From contig JBCCAR010000016.1 of the NCBI GenBank assembly GCA_039814715.1, positions 1 through 64,000 of the forward strand: a stretch of 64,000 nt of DNA, read 5' to 3'. The notes below the pieces were generated by a model. That model saw nothing but the letters and a program-made list of their open reading frames with translations. It was not told where the DNA came from and searched no databases. Shown one piece after another: positions 52,819-62,040 of this stretch; the first letter of the stretch is position 1, and every line of letters begins with the position of its first letter. This DNA is from CAKZYD01 sp039814715 (lineage in GTDB: Bacteria > Pseudomonadota > Alphaproteobacteria > Sphingomonadales > CAKZYD01). The translations under genes and the position numbers were made by a program.

Positions 52819-53811
52819 CTAGCTGGCGCTCATCACGCTTTCAGGCAGCTCTTCGCCAAAACAGCGCTGATAATATTCCGCCACCAAAGGACGTTCGGTT
52901 TCATCGCACTTGTTGAGGAAGGAGACCCGGAAGGCAAAGCCAGAGCTTTTGAAGATATCCGCATTTTGCGCCCAAGTGATGACGGTACGCGGGCTCATCA
53001 CGGTGCTGAGATCGCCATTCATAAAGCCTTGGCGCGTCAGCTCCGCGCAGCGCACCATGGAACTTAGGGTCTTTTTACCGCCTTCGGTATCGTAGCTTGG
53101 GTTCTTTGCCAACACGATACCCAGCTCCTGCTCAAAGGGCAGATAGTTCAGGGTCATGACAATCGACCAGCGGTCCATCTGGCCCTGGTTGATTTGCTGG
53201 GTGCCGTGGTACAATCCAGTTGTATCGCCAAGGCCAACCGTATTGGCCGTTGCAAATAAGCGGAAATACGGGTGCGGGCGGATGACGCGGTTTTGGTCGA
53301 GCAAGGTCAGCTTACCTTCAATTTCCAAGATCCGCTGGATCACAAACATGACGTCTGGCCGGCCAGCATCATATTCGTCAAACACCAGCGCTGTCGGCGT
53401 CTGAAGCGCCCATGGAAGAATGCCTTCTTGAAACTCGGTGACCTGCTTGCCGTCGCGCAGGACGATGGCATCTTTGCCAACCAAATCAATGCGCGAAATA
53501 TGGCTGTCCAAGTTAATGCGTACACACGGCCAATTCAGCCGCGCTGCCACTTGTTCAATATGGGTTGATTTTCCAGTGCCATGATAACCTTGGATCATCA
53601 CGCGGCGATTGTGCGCAAAGCCAGCCAGGATCGCGAGCGTTGTCTCCGGATCGAATACATAGGATTCGTCGCGGTCAGGCACGCGGTCATCGGGGTCTGA
53701 AAAGGCAGGGACTTCCATGTCCACATCCACGCCAAAGACATCGCGAACGGAAACGCTTTGGTCGGGCGCAAGTGCGTGTGCGGCGTCCATTTGGCCTGGG
53801 TCTACGGTCAT
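52819..53811 (-). CDS. cobS: Cobaltochelatase subunit CobS
   Basis: A 330-residue AAA+ ATPase that drives cobalt insertion together with CobT and CobN. Walker A is GYHGTGKSTH (75-84), Walker B is ALVFDEYDAGRPDVMF (about 139-154) and the sensor region includes LFATANTVGLGDTTGLYHGT. The conserved N-terminus has VFGVDVDMEVPAFSDPDD. It matches the usual length (about 330). It is the first gene of the cobS-cobT-phytase-like unit and lies after the DnaJ-like gene on the same strand with a 64-base gap. Confidence 0.96.
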   Translation of the reverse strand: MTVDPGQMDAAHALAPDQSVSVRDVFGVDVDMEVPAFSDPDDRVPDRDESYVFDPETTLAILAGFAHNRRVMIQGYHGTGKSTHIEQVAARLNWPCVRINLDSHISRIDLVGKDAIVLRDGKQVTEFQEGILPWALQTPTALVFDEYDAGRPDVMFVIQRILEIEGKLTLLDQNRVIRPHPYFRLFATANTVGLGDTTGLYHGTQQINQGQMDRWSIVMTLNYLPFEQELGIVLAKNPSYDTEGGKKTLSSMVRCAELTRQGFMNGDLSTVMSPRTVITWAQNADIFKSSGFAFRVSFLNKCDETERPLVAEYYQRCFGEELPESVMSAS

Positions 53812-53875
53812 AACTGGAGGTACCCTTGTAACAGTGCGTTATCGCGCCCTCTAGCGGGCGCTTATGTGTTGGTGT

Positions 53876-54490
53876 TTATCTACTGGTCTGCTGACCATCC
53901 ATCAACTGATGATATGCCGCAATAACCGCTTGCATCTTTTTCTCGCCCGTTCGGTCGCCGCCATTTGCGTCAGGATGGTATTGCTTTAAGAGCACTTTAT
54001 AGCGTTTTTTAATGTCCTCTACGCTTGCTGTTTCTGTCAGGCCCAAGGTCGATAAGGCCCGCGATTGGACGTTTGAAAGCGGCCGGCCCGCGTGGCCCGG
54101 TGATTCGGCAAAGCGGTGGAAGCGTCCATCGCTTGAAAAGATGCCATGCATGTCTTTCATGCGCAGCGAGGCCAACTCTTCCGGGTTCATGCGAAAGGGG
54201 AAGGTTGGCCCATCCCAACTGGGGTGCGCTTGGCGCGCGCTAGCATGGTCTTCGGGGCTCAGCGCGTCAAAATAGTTCCACGATTCGTTATGCTCGCGTA
54301 CATGCTCGAGGCAGAACCAGTGCCACTGCGGCGGTTCATCGCTGCGCCGGGCGGCTTGTTTGGGCGCTTTAAATTCGCCCGCCTCCTTACAGCCTGGCCA
54401 ATCGCATATGCGCCCATCGCTATGCTCGACCCGCCCATGGTAGCGATTACTTGGCCTTTTGCCGTTTTTGCCTGATTGACTTGCGCTCAT
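53876..54490 (-). CDS. C-terminal J-domain protein
   Basis: A 204-residue protein whose J domain is at the end (about 147-200): LSTLGLTETASVEDIKKRYK then LLKQYHPDANGG, containing the HPD motif that stimulates Hsp70 ATPase. The N-terminal part has cysteines in CDWPGCKEAGEFKAPK and a WHWFCLEHVREHN segment, suggesting a small zinc site. Such DnaJ-like proteins sit next to cobS in many alphaproteobacteria. The gene is divergent from bolA (58 bases), probably sharing a promoter region. The partner Hsp70 is not in the window. Confidence 0.9.
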   Translation of the reverse strand: MSASQSGKNGKRPSNRYHGRVEHSDGRICDWPGCKEAGEFKAPKQAARRSDEPPQWHWFCLEHVREHNESWNYFDALSPEDHASARQAHPSWDGPTFPFRMNPEELASLRMKDMHGIFSSDGRFHRFAESPGHAGRPLSNVQSRALSTLGLTETASVEDIKKRYKVLLKQYHPDANGGDRTGEKKMQAVIAAYHQLMDGQQTSR

Positions 54491-54548
54491 TCATGATAAT
54501 GTAGTTGAGATACCCGCAAACGCCAGCGTCTCGTACGGAAAGCCCTTG

Positions 54549-54845
54549 ATGGATAATTATCACGCCCGCATTGAAGACAAACTTACCGATAAATTTGCGC
54601 CCGAAACACTAAAAGTCGTGGACCAAAGCCACCTCCATGCTGGCCATGCCGGTGCGCGCGAGGGCGGGCAAACGCATTTCATGGTTATGATGGTCTCTGA
54701 CGCCTTTGAAGGCACAAACCGTGTTGCCCGCCAGCGCCTGGTTTATACGGCGCTCAAAGAAGAGCTTGAAGAGCGTGTGCACGCCCTTTCTCTCACCTTA
54801 CGCACGCCCCGTGAAGCATCAGCCTTAGCGCAAAGTGAGGGCTAA
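54549..54845 (+). CDS. bolA: BolA family protein
   Basis: A 98-residue BolA-type protein. The class motif is in LKVVDQSHLHAGHAGAREGG followed by THFMVMMVSDAFEGTNRVAR and HALSLTLRTPRE. BolA proteins bind monothiol glutaredoxins through a shared iron-sulfur cluster and influence iron regulation and morphology. ATG 54549 is the start, directly after a TTG. The stop end overlaps the end of the AEC transporter gene by 21 bases (convergent). It is divergent from the J-domain gene. Confidence 0.94.
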   Translation: MDNYHARIEDKLTDKFAPETLKVVDQSHLHAGHAGAREGGQTHFMVMMVSDAFEGTNRVARQRLVYTALKEELEERVHALSLTLRTPREASALAQSEG

Positions 54846-55721
54846 CGTTATGGGTAGGATGCCCATTGCGAGTACCAGGCTGGCGACAATATAGCCCGCC
54901 ACTGCGGCGTCATCATGCCCCGTTTTGCCAGCTAAAATATAGTTGAAGACAGCAATCGGCATCATGGAGACTAAGAGGATAATGGGCTTAATCTCAGTTG
55001 GGATTGGCAGGATGGTTATGAGGATCAGCCCAGCAACGAGCCCCAACCCATAGCGAACGCCGGCCCATGCCAGTGCCTGCCACAGTCCTTGCGGCTGCAT
55101 GCGCGCGATGCCGCCGCCTAAAGCGAGTAACATCGCTGGGATTGCAACGCCGCCTGCCAGATCAGCGCTGTCCATCACCCATGGCGGCGGCATGACGTTT
55201 CCTGCCCGCAGCAGCGCGGCCAGCAGCAGCGCCCAGAGCAGCGGAAAGCGCAGCAGGCGGCCAGGGTCCCAAGTGCCGCTGGCAATGCGCCAACCAACCG
55301 TGAACTGCAGAAAAATAGACACAGCAAAGAACGTCGCGGCGATTGTCAAGCCTGTTTGGCCAAAGGCAAACAAACATACCGGCATGCCGATATTGCCCCA
55401 ATTGCTAAAGCTGAGGCCAGTCAGGCCCGGCTGCAGCGCTTGCCCGCTCATCTTCAGACATGCCAGCAGACCTAGATGGGTGATCAGGATATAGGCTCCG
55501 GCCCCCAGCGCCGCTGTGCCGAGCAGGGCCGTATCAACAGGCGCGCGCAGCAAGGTGGCAAATAGCAAGGCGGGTACGCCGATGTGCAATGACACATCGC
55601 CAATGAACTGACTCTTAAAATTCGGGTCTGCGCGCGCCCATACAAATCCAGCTAGCGCTATTAGAAATACCGGTAGGAGAATGGCGCCAATTTGCCCGGC
55701 CAGGGCAATCATCTCTGTCAC
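54825..55721 (-). CDS. AEC family transporter
   Basis: A 298-residue inner-membrane protein with about ten hydrophobic helices, in the two-halves layout of the auxin efflux carrier family. Characteristic segments are PVFLIALAGFVWARADPNF at the start, NWGNIGMPVCLFAFGQTGL, the VAIPAMLLALGGGIARMQ segment of the second half, and MPIAVFNYILAGKTGHDDA near the end. Bacterial AEC proteins export or import organic acids such as malonate. The start is GTG at 55721, overlapping the CorC stop as GTGA; an ATG at 55712 is possible. Substrate unknown. Confidence 0.9.
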   Translation of the reverse strand: MTEMIALAGQIGAILLPVFLIALAGFVWARADPNFKSQFIGDVSLHIGVPALLFATLLRAPVDTALLGTAALGAGAYILITHLGLLACLKMSGQALQPGLTGLSFSNWGNIGMPVCLFAFGQTGLTIAATFFAVSIFLQFTVGWRIASGTWDPGRLLRFPLLWALLLAALLRAGNVMPPPWVMDSADLAGGVAIPAMLLALGGGIARMQPQGLWQALAWAGVRYGLGLVAGLILITILPIPTEIKPIILLVSMMPIAVFNYILAGKTGHDDAAVAGYIVASLVLAMGILPITLALTLR

Positions 55722-57007
55722 GCTGTTTCTGGCTGCGCAGGCTCAAGGTTCGTGATCTTTAACAAGGTGATTTGGTTGCGCTGGCGGCGCATGACTTCAA
55801 AGCGGCGATCGAAGAATTCAAATACCTGGCCTTTGACGGGAATGATCCGCGCTTGATTGATGAGAAGCCCAGCCACAGTCGCGGCATCTTCATCCGGCAA
55901 CGTCCAATCCATCCGGCGGTTGAGGTCACGGATAGTCACTGCCCCCTCCACCGTGATCGAGCCATCGCCTTCAAATGTAATGCCGCTGGTTTCGAAAGTG
56001 TCATACTCATCGGCAATATCGCCAACAATCTCTTCGAGAATGTCTTCCAGCGTCAGCAGCCCAAGAATGACGCCATATTCGTCCACCACCACGGCAAAGT
56101 GGCTATTGCGGGCTGTAAAGGCGTCCAGCTGTTCGCGCAGGGACGTCGTCTCGGGGACAAACCATGGCTTGGACATCAAGCTTTTGATGTTGACGCGGTC
56201 GCGCCGCCCGCCCGGCTTCATGAGCGCGCGCAAAATGTCCTTGGCATGGATAACCCCGATGATGTTGTCTGGATCATCGAGATATAGCGGAATGCGGGTG
56301 TAGGGCGCATCAATGACCTGTTGAATGATATCAGAGGGCGGCAGGCTTGCATCAATCATCCGCATGTTGCGCCGATGGACCATCACGTCGGCAATGTTCA
56401 CGTCATCGAGATCGAGAATGCTGCCCAGCATGTCGCGGTGTTCTTTGATGATACCGCCTTCAGAGGCATGCAAATCAATGGTGCCGCGAATTTCTTCGTG
56501 GCTTGAAAGGAAGGTATCTTTCTCCGAAATATCGATGCCGAACAGCGAGAGCGTGCGCCGCACGATCTCTTGGACGAGGTTGACGACCGGGCCCAAGATG
56601 GTCGCAAGCACAGAGATGGGCGGCGTGACGGCGAGCGCAACTTTGTCCGCTCGGCTAATCGCCAGTGTTTTAGGCAGCACTTCTGCAAAAATGAGAACAA
56701 GCGCTGTCATGGCGAGCGTAGCATAGACTACGCCCGCTTCGCCAAACAGCTGCATCATCACGCTGGTGGCCAGCGCAGAGGCGAGAATGTTCACCAGATT
56801 GTTGCCAAGCAAAATCGTGCCGATAAAGCGCTCGGGCAGTTCGACCAAGGCTTCAAACTGGAGCGCGCGCTTATCGCCTTCACTGGCCATGGTGCGCATG
56901 CGCGCCCGCGACGCAGCCGTCAGCGCTGTCTCAGAGCCTGAAAAAAAGCCGGACAAGATCAATAGAAACAAAACGGCGAAGATTGCTACGCCAACATCGC
57001 TACTCAT
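55718..57007 (-). CDS. HlyC/CorC family CNNM-type membrane protein
   Basis: A 429-residue inner-membrane protein. The N-terminal DUF21/CNNM domain has three to four helices (about 1-175) with FFSGSETALTAASRARM, then two CBS domains (about 205-330; VMVHRRNMRMIDASLPPSD and GVIHAKDILRALM), then a C-terminal CorC_HlyC domain after VVDEYGVILGLLTLEDILEE. This family is linked to magnesium efflux and to cobalt resistance; the name haemolysin is historical. Its start overlaps the aroB stop and its stop overlaps the AEC start, so aroK-aroB-corC-AEC form one unit. Confidence 0.93.
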   Translation of the reverse strand: MSSDVGVAIFAVLFLLILSGFFSGSETALTAASRARMRTMASEGDKRALQFEALVELPERFIGTILLGNNLVNILASALATSVMMQLFGEAGVVYATLAMTALVLIFAEVLPKTLAISRADKVALAVTPPISVLATILGPVVNLVQEIVRRTLSLFGIDISEKDTFLSSHEEIRGTIDLHASEGGIIKEHRDMLGSILDLDDVNIADVMVHRRNMRMIDASLPPSDIIQQVIDAPYTRIPLYLDDPDNIIGVIHAKDILRALMKPGGRRDRVNIKSLMSKPWFVPETTSLREQLDAFTARNSHFAVVVDEYGVILGLLTLEDILEEIVGDIADEYDTFETSGITFEGDGSITVEGAVTIRDLNRRMDWTLPDEDAATVAGLLINQARIIPVKGQVFEFFDRRFEVMRRQRNQITLLKITNLEPAQPETA

Positions 57008-58143
57008 AGGGGGCCTGCTTGCTCTGCGGAGAGTATTTTTTCAATCATCGGCTCTAGCACGGCGGCGCCAACATCGCGCGTTAGAAACGCTTGGCCAATG
57101 CCGCGGCTCAGAATGAGGGTGATGCGGTCATCCATATTCTTTTTGTCCTGCGCCATGTGGCGGATCATTTCGCTGGCCGTTAGACCTTTAAGGCCAAAGC
57201 GCTCCACGCGGCGCGGTAAGCCCAGAGCTTGGAAGGTCTCTAAGACGATGTCGAGGTCTTTGCTTGCCATATGGCCAAGGGAATGGCTGACTTGGTGCGC
57301 CATCACCATGCCGATGGAGACGGCTTCACCGTGCAAAATGCGTCCATCAAAGCCGCCATGGGCTTCAATCGCGTGGCCAAAGGTGTGGCCCAAATTCAGC
57401 AAGGCGCGTTTGCCGGTTTCGCGCTCGTCAGCGGCGACCACGTCTGCTTTGATTTGGCAGCTGCGCGCAACGCTGTGACGCAGCGCCTCGCTATCGCACG
57501 CGAGCACTTTCTTGCCGTTTTGGTTGAGCCAATTGAAGAATTGTGGATCGCAAATAAGGCCGTATTTGACGATTTCAGCAAAGCCCGCCATGCGCTCACG
57601 CTCCGGCAGAGTGCTTAAAGCCTTGGTGTCGGCCAGCACCAAGCGCGGCTGGTAGAAGGCGCCGATCAAGTTCTTGCCTTGCGCGACGTTAATGGCTGTC
57701 TTGCCGCCGACGGAGGAATCTACCTGCGCTAAAAGTGTTGTTGGCACTTGGATGAAATCAATGCCGCGCCGCGTTATGGCCGCAGCAAAGCCAGTGAGAT
57801 CCCCGATTACGCCTCCGCCCAGCGCAACAATCATATCATTGCGCGTTATCTTTAAATCCAAAATTTGGTGGCAGAGGTTTTCCAGCTGCGCGAAAGACTT
57901 GGTGCTCTCGCCTGCTGGTAAGGTGATGGTGTCCACCCGCGCGCCCAGCTTTTTCAGCATGGCCATAAAGGGCTTTAAGTGCAGCTTGGCAACCGTGTCA
58001 TCGGTGACCACCGCGCAGCGACGGCCGCCAACAAGCTGGGTCAGCGGGCGTGACGGTTTGTTTAGCAGGTCTTCCCCCACCAATATGTCATAGCTGCGGC
58101 TGCCAAGGCCAACAGAGACCGTCAAATACGCATTATGGCTCAT
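57004..58143 (-). CDS. aroB: 3-Dehydroquinate synthase
   Basis: A 379-residue enzyme converting DAHP to 3-dehydroquinate, the second step of the shikimate pathway. NAD and metal binding regions are seen in LPAGESTKSFAQLENL, VALGGGVIGDLTGFAAA and PTTLLAQVDSSVGGKTAIN, with the zinc-ligand segments ERMAGFAEIVKYGLI, RALLNLGHTFGHAIE and HGEAVSIGMVMA (the histidines are visible). The length is standard. The gene follows aroK (17 bases) and overlaps the CorC gene by 4 bases. Confidence 0.97.
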   Translation of the reverse strand: MSHNAYLTVSVGLGSRSYDILVGEDLLNKPSRPLTQLVGGRRCAVVTDDTVAKLHLKPFMAMLKKLGARVDTITLPAGESTKSFAQLENLCHQILDLKITRNDMIVALGGGVIGDLTGFAAAITRRGIDFIQVPTTLLAQVDSSVGGKTAINVAQGKNLIGAFYQPRLVLADTKALSTLPERERMAGFAEIVKYGLICDPQFFNWLNQNGKKVLACDSEALRHSVARSCQIKADVVAADERETGKRALLNLGHTFGHAIEAHGGFDGRILHGEAVSIGMVMAHQVSHSLGHMASKDLDIVLETFQALGLPRRVERFGLKGLTASEMIRHMAQDKKNMDDRITLILSRGIGQAFLTRDVGAAVLEPMIEKILSAEQAGPL

Positions 58144-58160
58144 AGGGCCCGTTTTATCCT

Positions 58161-58727
58161 TTATTCTATCTCGCTCAGCGACTTTAAAACGTTTTGCACG
58201 ACGCTTGCCGCTGGGCCGCGGCCGCTTTGCACGTGAACATCCGCAAGGGCGTAAAACGGTGCACGCTCGCGCGCAAGACGGGAAAGGATTTCTCTTGGGT
58301 TGCCCGTTTTTAACAATGGACGCGTATTGCGCCGGCCAGTGCGTTCAACAAGAATGTCCACGTCCGCGTTCAGCCATACAGAGATCGCTTTTTCTAAAAC
58401 AGCAGCGCGCACGCTATCATCCACAAATGCGCCGCCGCCTGTTGCTAAGACGATATTGGGGTCACCTGACAGGATACGCTCTATAACTCGGCGTTCGCCT
58501 TCGCGAAAAGACGCTTCACCAAAATCAGCGAATATATCGCCGACAGGTCGCCCAGCGGCTTTTTCAATCTCCTGGTCAGCGTCTAAAAATGTGCGGCCAA
58601 GCCGGTCGGCAAGTTTGCGCCCCACGCTGGTCTTCCCAACGCCCATGAGGCCAACAAGCACAATAGGGCGGCCGCTCACCCGGTCATGAACATCGCCGCG
58701 TGCGCTACCATGTGTAGAGACCGTCAT
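58161..58727 (-). CDS. aroK: Shikimate kinase
   Basis: A 188-residue P-loop kinase that phosphorylates shikimate. The P-loop GLMGVGKTSVGRKLA lies near residue 27. The DADQEIEKAAGRPVGDIF segment holds the shikimate-binding Asp, REGERRVI and ATGGGAFVD are lid and substrate motifs, and LNADVDILVERTGRRNTRPL carries the arginines of the substrate pocket. It is the first gene of the aroK-aroB unit. The start is ATG 58727. Confidence 0.96.
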   Translation of the reverse strand: MTVSTHGSARGDVHDRVSGRPIVLVGLMGVGKTSVGRKLADRLGRTFLDADQEIEKAAGRPVGDIFADFGEASFREGERRVIERILSGDPNIVLATGGGAFVDDSVRAAVLEKAISVWLNADVDILVERTGRRNTRPLLKTGNPREILSRLARERAPFYALADVHVQSGRGPAASVVQNVLKSLSEIE

Positions 58728-58920
58728 GGCCTATTCTCGCCCCAAGACTAAAAAACAAAGCGTCATGCCCATCAGATAGCCGGAGTTTCTATGGTTGTGC
58801 AATGGCGGTCACACTGCCGCCCTACTTGCAGCGCAGGCCGACACGGTGTTTAAAGGATAGAAAGGCGCGCGCGCTGCACGTCAACGCATGGCATAGCCAT
58901 CTTAAAATGGAAATTCAAAT

Positions 58921-59052
58921 ATGATCAGGATTGCTTTATTGGGCCTTATCTTGCTCGCTGCTGGCGGATCGCTCTTTTTGTATTTTTGGGACGTCCCGAT
59001 CGAGCAGGACATGGTCGAAATTGAACTCGACCCATCCTTACTGCGCGAGTGA
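58921..59052 (+). CDS. Tiny single-pass membrane peptide upstream of xerD
   Basis: A 43-residue peptide: a hydrophobic helix (about 4-25, LLGLILLAAGGSLFLYFW) and a short acidic tail (DMVEIELDPSLLRE). Similar tiny peptides with one helix and an acidic, Pro-containing tail lie upstream of exported and recombinase genes in other alphaproteobacteria, to my recollection. The stop TGA overlaps the start of the next gene (GTGA), so it is translationally coupled. It is short and should be checked by comparison before its role is discussed. Confidence 0.62.
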   Translation: MIRIALLGLILLAAGGSLFLYFWDVPIEQDMVEIELDPSLLRE

Positions 59053-61070
59053 AGATGGCCATGCGCCTGCTTTCTATCAGCCTCGCCGCGATATGCGCGC
59101 TGTGGGCCAGCGCAGCGGCGGCGCAGGCGCCTGTGCCAAGTGAAGTGGGTGAGAGGACTGCGCAAACATCGCCGGATTTAGCGCCGCTACCTGAAATGAC
59201 GCTAACCCCCGCCGCGCCCGCGAGGCAAGCAGGCGAGATTTTGCCGTTTGCGCCAAATTTTTCGAAGGCGCCCATTCCAGACCAAAATGCGCCAACGCCG
59301 CTTCTTGATCTGACGGCATTGCCTTTGCCGGAACAGGCGCCAGTTTTCATGCCAGGTGCCGACGAGAAGAACAACGCGGGCATGAATGCGCCGCTGGAGG
59401 AGACGGGCGATCAAGGCCTGTTTCAGGCTGCCCCTCAACCACCCCTTGATTTGGTTCCCCAAACCGTCACCACGTCCCAGCTGAGTGCAAAGGACTTGGC
59501 CGGTATTGGGACGCTGAGTTTAGAGCAGGGCGGTTTTGGCGAGAGTTTATGGGCAGATACCAGCTATTCTGAACTGCTCGAGGCCCTGCAAAGTGCTGAC
59601 GCCTCCGTCAAATCACCTATCATTCAAAGGGCCTTGCGCCGCCTTGCCTTATCTATTGCAATAATGCCTGGCGTATCGGAGCGCGGCGCTTGGATGCTGT
59701 TAAAGGCCCGGCTTGACTTGCTTGCCCGGTCAGGGGATTTGGCTGGCCTGCATGCCTTTGCGGCACGCTTGCCCAATGACTTAGCGCCAAAGGATATTCT
59801 CAAGCTCAAAGCCAGCGTGGCTTTACGCGCAGATGATTGGCCTATGGCCTGCGCTGCTGCAACAGAGGGCCTGCGCCGCGCAGCAACGCGGTATTGGGCC
59901 GGTGTGCGCCTTGCTTGCCGCGCTGGCCAGGGCAATCGCAGCGCTGTCGATCTGCTGCTAGATACGACTGACGCGGGGACCATGCCGCCCGCGCAGGTCC
60001 GCAGCGCCGTTGATCGCTTGCTTGAAAAGACGGCGCCTACGTCTTTCGTTGGCGCGCGCCAAGCAGCACCCCGAGAACGCCGCGCCGCAGCGCCAACCCC
60101 ATTGCTCGCCGCTATCTCTCGATTGGTTGACGGGCCGGGGCAAGCAGATGAGGCGCTCGACCTGTTATCTTTAGAACCTCTCAGCGTCGCTAGCCTCGCT
60201 TTTGCCGCCGAGGCGCCCTTAGGAGATCGCTGGCCAGCGGTGGCAGCACTTGCGTATTGGGGGCATTTTGAGGGCGCTGAGATGCTGAGCTATGCGATCA
60301 GTACCCCGGTGAACACCCGCGCGGATGCATCGCTTGGCCTGGCGCCAGGTCAGCTGCAACGCGCTTTATCCGCGCCCAATAGCGCTGCCATGGCGGCGCA
60401 GCTCTCGGATTTATCAGCGCAAAGTCAGTTCTCAGGCTTACCCCATATATGGACGGGCGCGATCGGGGAGGCGATGGCACATGTCCAGCCCAGTGAAGGG
60501 CTGTGGCCCCAAGCAGGCATGATTGCAGCACACTTAGCCTACGCGGGCTATGGGGCTAATGCGGCGCAGTGGTATGATGATTTGCGCGCCCGCGTGACCT
60601 CAAGCAATGTGGAGGAGGCGCAATACATCATGGAGGTTTGGCCTTGGGCCTTGGCTGCAAATGAGCCAGGCCGCGTCCCGTTTACATCCCGCTTGGCGGA
60701 GCTGTGGCTACAAACAAATGGGATGGACGACAAAGGCCTGGTTTTGCCAAAAGCGAAAGTGATGTTCGCTGTTTTGGAGGGCCTTGGCTATGATACGGGC
60801 GCGGCCCTTCGCGTTGCCGTGGACGACACGTTAAGCCCGCTGCCGGCTTCTTTGCCGCAGATGGATCGCGCTGTGTCACTTGGGCAGACAGGCCTTGCTA
60901 TCCTTGCAGGCTTTGAAGCGCTCGGGCCGCAAAGCACTCTGCAGCCAGACCCGGTTCGGGTGCGCGCGGTGATTCAGAATTTGCGCGCTATCGATCAAGG
61001 CGCGCTGGCGCGGGCCATTGCCGTTGAAGCGCTCCTGCATGCCGGCGTAGCGCGTAGCAATGGCGCCTAA
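59049..61070 (+). CDS. Large exported protein of unknown function
   Basis: A 673-residue protein that I do not recognise by name. The signal peptide (about 1-26, ISLAAICALWASAAAAQA) is clear, followed by a low-complexity Pro/Ala region (about 27-150). The rest is helical and Ala/Leu-rich, with segments such as ALRRLALSIAIMPGVSERGA and LHAFAARLPNDLAPKDILK, suggesting helical repeats of a scaffold. The start is GTG 59049 (overlapping the tiny peptide stop); ATG at 59055 or 59061 are alternatives. The last 11 bases overlap xerD. A periplasmic role is likely. Confidence 0.65.
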   Translation: MKMAMRLLSISLAAICALWASAAAAQAPVPSEVGERTAQTSPDLAPLPEMTLTPAAPARQAGEILPFAPNFSKAPIPDQNAPTPLLDLTALPLPEQAPVFMPGADEKNNAGMNAPLEETGDQGLFQAAPQPPLDLVPQTVTTSQLSAKDLAGIGTLSLEQGGFGESLWADTSYSELLEALQSADASVKSPIIQRALRRLALSIAIMPGVSERGAWMLLKARLDLLARSGDLAGLHAFAARLPNDLAPKDILKLKASVALRADDWPMACAAATEGLRRAATRYWAGVRLACRAGQGNRSAVDLLLDTTDAGTMPPAQVRSAVDRLLEKTAPTSFVGARQAAPRERRAAAPTPLLAAISRLVDGPGQADEALDLLSLEPLSVASLAFAAEAPLGDRWPAVAALAYWGHFEGAEMLSYAISTPVNTRADASLGLAPGQLQRALSAPNSAAMAAQLSDLSAQSQFSGLPHIWTGAIGEAMAHVQPSEGLWPQAGMIAAHLAYAGYGANAAQWYDDLRARVTSSNVEEAQYIMEVWPWALAANEPGRVPFTSRLAELWLQTNGMDDKGLVLPKAKVMFAVLEGLGYDTGAALRVAVDDTLSPLPASLPQMDRAVSLGQTGLAILAGFEALGPQSTLQPDPVRVRAVIQNLRAIDQGALARAIAVEALLHAGVARSNGA

Positions 61071-61998
61071 GCCACAGGCCTTATCAGCCGACACGGGCTG
61101 GATCGACCGGTTCTGCGATATGCTCGAAGGCGAGCGCGGCGCATCGCACAACACCGTGAGCGCCTATACTTCCGACCTGCTACAAATGTCGGATTGGCTT
61201 GGCGGCAGGCTCGTTGATGCAGATGGGCCAGCGATTGAAGCGTGTATGGCAAAGCTGGCGAGTGCTGGCCTTGCGCCAAGTACCCGGGCACGCAAACTTT
61301 CTGCTGTGCGTCAGTTTCACCGGTTTTTGGCCAGTGAAGGCGTGCGCGAAGACTTCGCCGCCGCGCGCATTAAAGCGCCGCGCCTTGGCCGCCCGCTTCC
61401 TAAAACACTCTCGCCGAGCGATGTGGACGCCTTGTTTGCCGCATTAGAGGCGCAGGTCGAAGCAGAAAAATCAGGTGCCATGCGATTGAAAACCTTGGTC
61501 GAGTTGCTCTATGGCACCGGCCTACGCGTGAGTGAACTTGTGAGTTTAAAACAAAGCGCGCTTCGCGGCGATCCCTTGCTGCTGCATATCAAGGGCAAGG
61601 GCGGGCGCGAACGGATGGTGCCTGTCGGCAGCGCAGCGCAGCGCGCAGTGCTTGCCTATCTAGAACACGCCGCCGATGCGCTTGAGCGCAGTGAGTATCT
61701 TTTCCCATCGCGTGGGCGCGCAGGCCACCTCAGCCGGGTGAGTGTTTTCTTGCAGCTTAAAGCACTAGCCACTGCGGCGGGACTGCGTGAAGAGCTCGTC
61801 TCGCCTCATGTCCTGCGCCATGCCTTTGCAACGCACCTACTAGAAAATGGCGCAGATTTGCGTACACTGCAGGACCTGCTCGGCCATGCAGACTTGGCCA
61901 CAACGCAAATTTATACCCATGTTACCACCCAGCGATTGGCTGAAGTCATGAACACCCATCATCCACTGGCGAAAAAAAGGCTTAATAAGCAAGCCTAG
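61060..61998 (+). CDS. xerD: Site-specific tyrosine recombinase XerD
   Basis: A 312-residue recombinase that resolves chromosome dimers with XerC at dif. All catalytic residues are present: Arg156 (GTGLRVSEL), Lys180 (HIKGKGGRERMV), His250 and Arg253 (SPHVLRHAFATHLL), His276 (LLGHADLATTQ) and Tyr285 (IYTHVTTQRL). The N-terminal SAM-like DNA-binding part is normal. XerD rather than XerC is suggested by the neighbourhood and the sequence style, but a paralogue cannot be excluded. The start overlaps the end of the exported protein gene. Confidence 0.92.
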   Translation: MAPKPQALSADTGWIDRFCDMLEGERGASHNTVSAYTSDLLQMSDWLGGRLVDADGPAIEACMAKLASAGLAPSTRARKLSAVRQFHRFLASEGVREDFAAARIKAPRLGRPLPKTLSPSDVDALFAALEAQVEAEKSGAMRLKTLVELLYGTGLRVSELVSLKQSALRGDPLLLHIKGKGGRERMVPVGSAAQRAVLAYLEHAADALERSEYLFPSRGRAGHLSRVSVFLQLKALATAAGLREELVSPHVLRHAFATHLLENGADLRTLQDLLGHADLATTQIYTHVTTQRLAEVMNTHHPLAKKRLNKQA

Positions 61999-62040
61999 GG
62001 ATTGTATGACCTGCCCAGGTGACATGGGACGGATGACCGC

